64,000 nucleotides of DNA from Eudorina sp. 2006-703-Eu-15 (taxonomy: Eukaryota > Chlorophyta > Chlorophyceae > Chlamydomonadales > Volvocaceae): positions 657,168-721,167 of the forward strand of contig BDSI01000024.1 in the NCBI GenBank assembly GCA_003117195.1, written 5' to 3'. Below, in pieces: positions 59,598 to 64,000 of this stretch (positions within the stretch are counted from its first letter, which is position 1; every line of letters begins with the position of its first letter). The translations under genes and the position numbers were made by a program. The notes beneath the pieces are model-generated. The model was not told the origin of the DNA. It worked only from the letters and a program-made list of their open reading frames with translations, and did no database searches.

Positions 59598-60898
59598 TGT
59601 GCGTGTGTGTGTGTGTTGATGATGTCGCAGAGGAAACCCGCCCGGACCCGCGAGTACGTGTGTGCTCGAAGGGCAGGCAGCGCAGGAGTGCGTGACATGC
59701 AAGCAAGGGGCACAGCTAAGCCCTGCGTGAGTGTGACCAGCCACAGGTCCAGACGGGGTACATGAACAGCCGACGACGTCCGGCGGGGCTCGGTGCTAGG
59801 GCAGGCGCTGGGGAAGGTCCATCGGCCGCCCGAACTCATGCACAGGTCGGTCTGCACCGGCAGAAACGGCTGCGTGGGTGTTGGCTGACCACCGGCCCTG
59901 ACCAACGAGTCATTCACGAGCCTCCGTGACTCCACCGTAGTAATGAACATACTCGATTATTGACAAACATCCGACGTGCTGCTATCTTTCCAAGCGGAGG
60001 CTCAACGGAGAGGTTGAACCGGTGACGCCCATGTGAGCAACCGCAGTCCTGCACTCCGCCCATGGGTGCAATTTATCTGCAATTTGATCAGCTAATAGGG
60101 CGCCGGGGAAGCGACATCAGCCAAAACGGACTAGGGAGGGTGACGAAGGTTAGGAAGCTGGGTAGGTAGCGGTTTGGCTGATCATCCTGCGGATTTCGTG
60201 GTGTTTTTATTTTTAAACAAGTTATCGAGGGTGCCACCGGGCCGCAGTGCAACTGAAGACGGGTTGCGTGGAACTTCGAGGATGCGGCGAACGTCGGTTC
60301 ACTCGACCAGGAGGTCCGTTTCGTCGAATATCATTCAAAAGCACAATTACATCATAAGCATACATCGAGGCAACGCAATAACCCATTTTGATGCAACATG
60401 GAGATACATCGAAGCTTGTACTGTTAACGGCTCGTATGTACGGTGCCGGAGTGCCAAGAAGTTCAAGCTGCCCCCATAACCAGGTTTCACAAACACTGCA
60501 TAAACAAGTCCATAAGCCTTACCATTCCGGACAATTATAGGACGGATAACGTCGACTTGAGGCACACCGGTGAAGTCCAGGGAAGTGACCTCACCAAGGA
60601 AAGGACTCACAGCTCCCGCTATGCTGAGGTTTGAAACGATGTTCACAGGAATTGGGGGCTCCACAAGGTACGCGCCTTCGTCTAACACGCGCGATGCTGC
60701 GAATAAGTCGGACAGCTTGATGTTGTAGGACTGCAATGCGGCTGATGCTGCGATGAACGATGTAAGTAAAGGTATAGCCAAAACGTAACACAGCTTGTCG
60801 GGATGCAATTGACGACGACCAGGTCTAATTGGTTTCACTGGAGCATAACTCGCTGCCAAATCTGAATCAATGCAAATTGCGTAAAGATGCATATCCAC
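39437..60898 (-). CDS. Receptor-like protein kinase (TKL-type) with large repetitive ectodomain
   Basis: Minus-strand exons, 5' to 3': 60898-60523, 59003-58850, 58042-57470, 57191-57060, 56373-56274, 55728-55636, 55369-55340, 54322-54223, 53912-53838, 53262-53123, 52764-52472, 52152-51717, 51318 to about 51110, 50709-49616, 48784-48706, 48176-48112, 46808-46730, 46439-46024, 45662-45626, 45051-44933, 44195-43965, 43534-43470, 42359-42289, 41871-41826, 41434-41164, 39976-39437 (TAG). Phases agree at every junction except 51.1 to 50.7 kb. The product is about 1,900 residues: hydrophobic N-terminus, ectodomain, Pro-rich stalk, one transmembrane helix and a kinase domain. The ATG at 60898 is the first in frame; an acceptor-like TTGATTCAG just inside it leaves an upstream first exon possible. 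Exon 55369-55340 is the least certain. The ligand is unknown. Confidence -1.
39984..40432. repeat. Intronic minisatellite, 18-bp unit GGGGTCCAGGGAGGTTGA
   Basis: About 25 units with A/G variation (GTTGAGG versus GTTAAGG) in the last intron of the kinase gene, starting 8 bp beyond the final acceptor. Confidence -1.
40588..41163. repeat. (CCCCA)n array with a 26-C run; G-quadruplex-prone on the minus strand
   Basis: CCCCA/CCCA units fill about 575 bp, interrupted by an uninterrupted C run at 40624-40649. The array ends exactly at the donor of kinase exon 41434-41164, so the intron begins GTGGGGTGGGG on the coding strand. It forms long false open frames in several phases. Confidence -1.
42363..42605. 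repeat. Intronic minisatellite, 15-bp unit GGGAGGGGGCGATAG
   Basis: About 16 units, C/T variable at one position (GGCGATAG versus GGTGATAG), abutting the acceptor side of exon 42359-42289. Confidence -1.
43555..43673. repeat. Intronic minisatellite, 14-bp unit GGCAGGTAGGGGGT
   Basis: Eight almost perfect units just upstream (minus-strand sense) of the DFG-encoding exon. Confidence -1.
45262..45348. repeat. Intronic minisatellite, 13-bp unit CCAGTACGGGGTG
   Basis: Six to seven variable units in the intron between exons 45662-45626 and 45051-44933. Confidence -1.
46480..46595. repeat. Compound TG array with spacers A and B
   Basis: Includes TGTGTGTTTAGAAAGGAAAT, a second TTAGAAAGGA copy, and TGTAAAAGATTACTGAGCCG, each separated by short TG runs. 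Intronic. Confidence -1.
47527..47690 (+). repeat. Dispersed cassette R1, copy 1
   Basis: A roughly 160-bp segment from GCGCGCCAAATCGACAGCG to CTGTTCTGCCTGCTTAAATA, bounded by CA runs on both sides. It recurs inverted at 59125-59275; a fragment (GGAGTGCGTGACATGCAAGC) is at about 59683. Confidence -1.
47727..47966 (+). repeat. Dispersed cassette R2, copy 1
   Basis: A roughly 240-bp segment sharing with 56737-56970 the blocks GGCGGTTGC, CTCTGGCGCCCGCCTC, CGTATAT, CCGTC and GGACTTCNCTTCTNGCGGC. It ends in a CA run and is more diverged than R1. Confidence -1.
48327..48395. repeat. Intronic minisatellite, 11-bp unit TTGGGATCTTG
   Basis: About six units with one GGAATC variant, intronic between kinase-gene exons 48784-48706 and 48176-48112. 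Confidence -1.
49169..49357. repeat. (TGGC)n microsatellite with TGGATGGC variants
   Basis: About 47 tetranucleotide units in the intron after the transmembrane exon. Confidence -1.
49616..50709 (-). other. Pro-rich stalk, transmembrane helix and juxtamembrane region
   Basis: The exon opens with a Pro-rich stalk (PPPSPSPPYPSLPPASPPLP), then SVVGVAVGASIGAAVGLAVL and VAVFVVV as a single membrane span, followed at once by eight Arg residues as a stop-transfer signal. About 300 residues of Ala/Gly/Ser-rich juxtamembrane sequence follow, probably disordered. The donor is taken at 49616 (CTG|GTGGGT) because only this choice keeps the phase of the next two exons and the P-loop exon. Confidence -1.
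51374..51472. repeat. Intronic minisatellite, 12-bp unit GGGGCAAGGACG
   Basis: Eight perfect units, preceded by GGGGTC hexamers, in the intron between ectodomain exons 12 and 13. Confidence -1.
52183..52300. repeat. (CAG)n-derived repeat
   Basis: A CAG run followed by AGCAGCAGGGGAACAA-type units, in the intron upstream (minus sense) of exon 12, close to its acceptor. Confidence -1.
53270..53552. repeat. GGTGGTGGCGG-rich repeat tract
   Basis: Degenerate trinucleotide repeat with a duplicated 46-bp block (GTGGTGGTGGCGGTTGCGGC and context) in three copies, next to exon 53262-53123. It contains AAATTGAAAAAAGAAATAAA, an AT-rich word also seen inverted near 56566. Confidence -1.
54359..55187. repeat. 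Large intronic minisatellite, 24-bp unit GGCGGCAGTGGGGAGGGCGG plus four bases
   Basis: About 33 units in about 830 bp, with one-base slips (GGGAGGG for GGGGAGGG) and CGGACCG versus GGGGCCG ends. It fills most of the intron between exons 7 and 8 of the kinase gene and gives spurious ORFs of over 400 codons on both strands. Confidence -1.
55736..55880. repeat. GCAGCC hexamers followed by GTAAGT/GTGAGT units
   Basis: Two adjoining simple repeats directly upstream (minus sense) of exon 55728-55636. Confidence -1.
56737..56970 (+). repeat. Dispersed cassette R2, copy 2
   Basis: Same orientation as 47727-47966. It ends TTGCGGCTCAGTTCTCTTTC, the inverted spacer B, followed by a (CA)n run to about 57011. 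It lies in the intron between exons 4 and 5 of the kinase gene. Confidence -1.
58287..58513. mobile_element. hAT-like MITE, copy 2
   Basis: The 227-bp element has the same termini as copy 1 (CAGGGTGGCTATCTTA and its complement) and its own exact 8-bp duplication, GTTCGGGG, at 58279-58286 and 58514-58521. It shares the internal GTATCTACGGCC, GAAAGTATCTGTC and TTCGGCCGAATA words with copy 1 but is 174 bp shorter. It lies in the intron between exons 2 and 3 of the kinase gene. There is no coding capacity. Confidence -1.
59125..59275 (-). repeat. Dispersed cassette R1, copy 2 (inverted)
   Basis: Reverse complement of 47527-47690 at high identity (AAGCAGGCAGAACAGGAGTG through GCGCTG). It is preceded by spacer A and short TG runs. 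Confidence -1.
59411..59476. repeat. Compound TG array with spacers B then A
   Basis: TGTGTAAAAGAGCACTGAGCC, then a TG run, then TAGAAATGCAACCTGCCCGG. It is the clearest place where both spacers occur in a single array. Confidence -1.
59519..59616. repeat. (TG)n microsatellite preceded by TTTGTG units
   Basis: About 45 TG units after four GTTTGT hexamers. Confidence -1.
60523..60898 (-). other. N-terminal exon with hydrophobic signal segment
   Basis: The exon encodes a basic stretch (KPIRPGRRQLHPDKL) followed by CYVLAIPLLTSFIAASAAL, a signal peptide or signal anchor, then mature-looking sequence (VNIVSNLSIAG, VTSLDFTGVPQVDVI). The donor AATG|GTAAGG at 60522 gives a split Gly codon that joins exactly to exon 2 (VRN-G-AVLSLINLTL). 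The exon is noticeably lower in GC and richer in NNT/NNA codons than the rest of the gene. Confidence -1.
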
Positions 60899-63800
60899 CA
60901 GATAATGTCAGGAAGAAGCTAAACACATGCAAACTATGTTGTGAAAACCTCTAAGGGCATCTATCATAAATAAATGCATAGCTAATATGTTCTGGCTTTG
61001 CACTCTAAGTATTGAGTTGTGAGTGCCGGCCGTGGAAGGAATGCAACCGCCAGGACTTCAAAAACGGAACCCAGTACGTCCAGGTGAAAATGTTTAGAGT
61101 GAAGGATGCTCCCACATGGCATGGCAGACGGCCGTGTGGGTTATTGACAAATCACAGCATTTTAGTATGGATAGCTCCTTAGGAAAACGACCCTAAAGGG
61201 GCTTAAATTGTTAACAGCCGCACGCCACCCGCGTTCACACGCATTGCGCCGCATGGCAAGTTGGCAGCCGTACAAACCTTTCATCGCACAGTATCAAAAC
61301 CCCCCGACAAAAACAGAACGTCTTCTATGCGATGGGATCCATGCAGGTGCTGACCAAACAGGGTGCCGGATGGTAACGTGATTAGCGTCCGGTACTAATT
61401 CATGACTCATCGTATGCCTTAGTAGCGCAGCACAGCAATGCGCACCAAAACACCCAGGAACATTCCTTATCATATGTCCTAATCACATCGCGGCTGTTAC
61501 TTTCGAATCGGAAATACTTTCGCGGAATCGTTGACCCTCGTTGACCTGCAACTCGGTTTGAAGCCGGACTGCTTACAAAAACTTCAGGCTCCGGCTATAT
61601 CCCCGTCACCCAGATGCCCTTTGCAAGCAAAAGTCTTCGTCCCAGCATGTCCGGACCTTCCTAAGCCGTGCACGCACCAGGTCACCCAAGCCGTCCCAAG
61701 CCCACCGAATACCCTGTCGTGCGCGGATGCCGGCACGGCAATGCTGTGGCGCGGTCAACCGACAGCGGGTGGGCGCCTATTCCAAGTCAAACAGGTCTAC
61801 GCCCACATAGACATGCAATGCTCGGTAGCAGCTCAACATTTAGCAGGATATATGAGCCGGAAGGTCCCCATCCGCTGAATGCCTTTGTTCGGCCCAGTAT
61901 GACCAGCATGGCAGAGCCTACCAGAGACCCAGAACTTGCCCCCCCCCCCGGACGGCACCCTCTTCCAGGTGCCGCAACCCGTCCACTGTCTGCGCCGCGC
62001 GCTGGCAAAGTGCAGTCCCCCTCGAAAAACCCAGCAGTCAGTATGACGGCGAAGGGGGGGGGGCAGTGGCAGGATATGTGCCGCGCCGTCATCGGTCGGG
62101 GCCTGACACTCCAACGTGCCCGTTACTGCCATGGAAAGCCTTTAGCGATGGCGCCCGGCATTGGTCCCCGATGGCCAGGACGGCTGCAGGTGGCCCATGG
62201 CGCCCACAATTCGTCTCCCTGAATTTGTGACGCTTGTGCCGCTGTGTGCCTCTGCGCGTCTAGTGGATGTCTAGCTCCTCGGTCACATTCGTTCCAAAAC
62301 ATGCGCGAAGTGCAAACACCAGTCCAAAACACAACCTGCGGGGCAACACACGTTAGCATTTTGTTCGACGCTGGACCCTTAGCCGGTTCCTGCTGAATCG
62401 TCCAAACCGGCTCCGTTGCAACCCCAACAACATCCCACGTCCGCATCCGTCCACCGGCTGCCAACCGGGTCGGGAGGGCGGGGAGTATGCCCTGGCAGAA
62501 GGGCATTAACGTAATTGAGTTAGCAACAACGGCAGATACCGAGCTCGGTCTCGGCCGCCACTGAACAAGCTGCCACGGCGCCATCCGCGCCGCAATCGGC
62601 CGTAACCCCGTACGTAATCGAAACAACTACAAACCATTACACTCGTCGCTAGAACCTGGCTTCCCTGCTATTCCTACGTCATTGCTAGAGAAGTCAACGT
62701 TGGTTGAAATTGTAGCATCTGTGTTTGTGGCAGCGTTTTTGTGCAGGGTGGGGGGCACGCAATCGTGATTCAATTGCGGGGCCTTAATACAAGAATACTA
62801 CGGGGTGGGCCAATGATACGCTGTCACCTTGGCTCGTTTCTGCGCGGAAGTATCCCCGCTCTCCCTGACTGCACCCGTGACCACGGTGCCACCGTGTCGT
62901 ATGCCGTGTCATGCACAGCTTAAAGTGTCATGCACCGCTTTCGGGATACAAACTCGTCAATCACCAGTTTGCGACGGTGGGTGCAGCCGAAGGAACACTG
63001 CACTGCACTGCACTGCACTGCACTGCACGCCGCAACACGGAGGACTTGGTCAGCAAGCCGACGGTGCGTCTTGCGCGAACCTTGAGGTGGCGGCAGACTG
63101 CAAGCTGCGCAAGCCCCCGGAGGCGCTGCGTACATTCATGGCTGATGGCTGTGGCGGCCTGTACGTTGTCGCAGCGGATGCGGATCCACTGCCCTTCAGG
63201 CGGCGTGCCCAGCGTCCCTTAGCACGCGCGGCAGCGATGAGCAGGTACGTATGACGCGCCCTTCAGCTGACCAGGACCCACCAGGTTCCTCCGCAGAACC
63301 CCAAGCAGCGTTGGGCCATGCACCGCTGGCGCCCTTGAAGTTGAAGGAAGTAGCAGGGTGAAGCAGCTCCATCGGCGCCAGTGAACACCCCCACAAAGTC
63401 CAACTCCCGGCCCGCTACGGTGCAGTTCTTCACACCGTCCCACTTGGACAACCGCACGGGCGGGGTAGGGGGTGTGGCCCTGGACGCCTGGAGGAAGACG
63501 AAGCCCCAGCGGCATGACCAAGAGGAGGAAAGGCCGCGATGCAAACATGCAATGGGGAGCCACGTGAACCCTTTCACGAGTGTGTTGACCAACATGCCCA
63601 ACACTTTGGTAGTGTTGCCCCGCTGTGCGCCTCTGCTTGCTTCGGTGTCTGTCTGGGTGGGGTCATGGCCCGATGAGGTGTGGAGGTGTCGTGCCGCTTT
63701 GTCGGCGCGCTTGCCCTGGTATACACCGTTGATCCCTTTGGGGTCCGCTGTAACGTTCATTCATTCATGCCCAGTGGCTGCTGCAGCGGCTCGTCCCGGT

Positions 63801-64000
63801 CGTTATTGAGCTTTGCTTCCTTTCTGTCCAAACACATCCAGCTGCGCATAAGAAGTTATTGAGAACAGCAAAGGCGTGCTGGACATGGGCGTGCGTCCCC
63901 CTAAGATGATCTAAGCTTCAATCAACAGGTGGGCTAGGGTTTTCCGTGTGCATTGTGTGACCCGACCCGCCCAGGCCACTCGCACACGGCGATGTGGGCC
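60899..64000. other. Right-hand flank, no supported gene
   Basis: Upstream of the kinase gene. GC content is moderate to low until about 61500. Open frames of 100 to 185 codons exist on both strands (61668-62222 +, 62123-62626 -, 63263-63760 -), but none shows a domain or splice pattern I recognise. A CACTG pentamer repeat lies at 62996-63028. The promoter of the kinase gene should be near 60.9-61.2 kb, but I see no clear TATA-type element. Confidence -1.
63600..63768 (-). repeat. Dispersed element, inverted relative to the 36.2 kb copy
   Basis: 63600-63670 is the reverse complement of about 36207-36275. 63737-63764 is the reverse complement of the block at about 38816-38842 (AATGAACGTTACAGCGGACC). 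One locus thus holds pieces that are 2.5 kb apart in the intergenic spacer. Confidence -1.

Larger units (their letters stand above)
51110..60522 (-). other. Ectodomain with repeated short beta-strand units
   Basis: Exons 2 to 13 encode extended stretches of short hydrophobic strands separated by turns, for example AVLSLINLTLRVAPLPPG, LINGGRVVIDNVKIEAYDC, ILNGVILYGKAGMLL, VLLSVAADLVVDP, EAVLLRDIVLLGLP and EVVVLSSVILVGQYQVANSS. This rhythm resembles right-handed beta-helix (pectin-lyase-like) ectodomains of algal receptor kinases, but the fold is inferred. Many N-x-S/T sequons support an extracellular location. Exon 12 carries a Ser/Gly-Arg-Pro low-complexity insert (about 51830-51960). The end of exon 13 and its splice to the stalk exon are not resolved. 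Confidence -1.
59004..60522 (-). other. First intron of the kinase gene
   Basis: About 1.5 kb holding R1 copy 2, a compound spacer array, a long TG tract and AT-richer sequence towards exon 1. The split Gly codon joins the flanking exons exactly, so no extra exon is needed; the open frame at 59800-59950 is not supported. Confidence -1.

Noticed and set aside
59800..59950. Possible extra kinase-gene exon (NDSLVRAGGQ...)
   Set aside because: Exon 1 and exon 2 already join with a matching split Gly codon, and this frame runs into the TG array.
61668..62626. Overlapping open frames of 167 to 184 codons on both strands
   Set aside because: Neither has a motif, and they occupy the same DNA on opposite strands; insufficient to call a gene.

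Overview
This window looks like nuclear DNA of a volvocine or chlamydomonadalean green alga (Chlamydomonas, Volvox or Pleodorina type). The grounds are high GC, two very large intron-rich genes with GT-AG introns, arabinogalactan/extensin-style Ser-Pro repeats, Ala/Gly/Pro-rich insertions inside conserved domains, and introns packed with (TG)n tracts and minisatellites. There are no bacterial-style operons. Only two protein-coding genes can be supported. They are convergent, and their 3' ends lie about 6.6 kb apart.

Gene 1 (+ strand, open at the left edge to 32830) can be followed through 31 exons whose phases all agree, giving at least 6,070 codons. In order it encodes a Ser/Pro-rich shaft, a Cys-containing globular module, several PAN/Apple-like modules, a second Pro-rich hinge, Ig-like (HYR/DUF5011-type) repeats with Cys-rich knots, a membrane-proximal region, a polycystin TOP domain, the transmembrane core of a PKD2-type channel, and a cytoplasmic tail of about 1,630 residues. 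The architecture matches the mastigoneme axial protein described from Chlamydomonas cilia (MST3/Mstax), which ends in a PKD2-like membrane domain. That orthology is inferred.

Gene 2 (- strand, 60898 to 39437) encodes a receptor-like protein kinase. It has a hydrophobic N-terminal segment, a repetitive beta-rich ectodomain, a Pro-rich stalk, one transmembrane helix with an Arg-rich stop-transfer, and a tyrosine-kinase-like (TKL) kinase domain interrupted by Gly/Ala-rich inserts. About 26 exons are supported; one junction (near 51.1 to 50.7 kb) and the exact start are unresolved.

The rest is introns and intergenic DNA. Two complete hAT-like MITEs with perfect 8-bp target duplications lie in introns, one in each gene. 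Introns of gene 2 mostly carry their own distinct minisatellite. Short conserved cassettes alternate with (TG)n/(CA)n tracts on both strands. The 32.8 to 39.4 kb spacer contains a low-GC island, a duplicated element that recurs inverted at 63.6 kb, and strong palindromes. The last 3 kb of the window holds no gene I can support.
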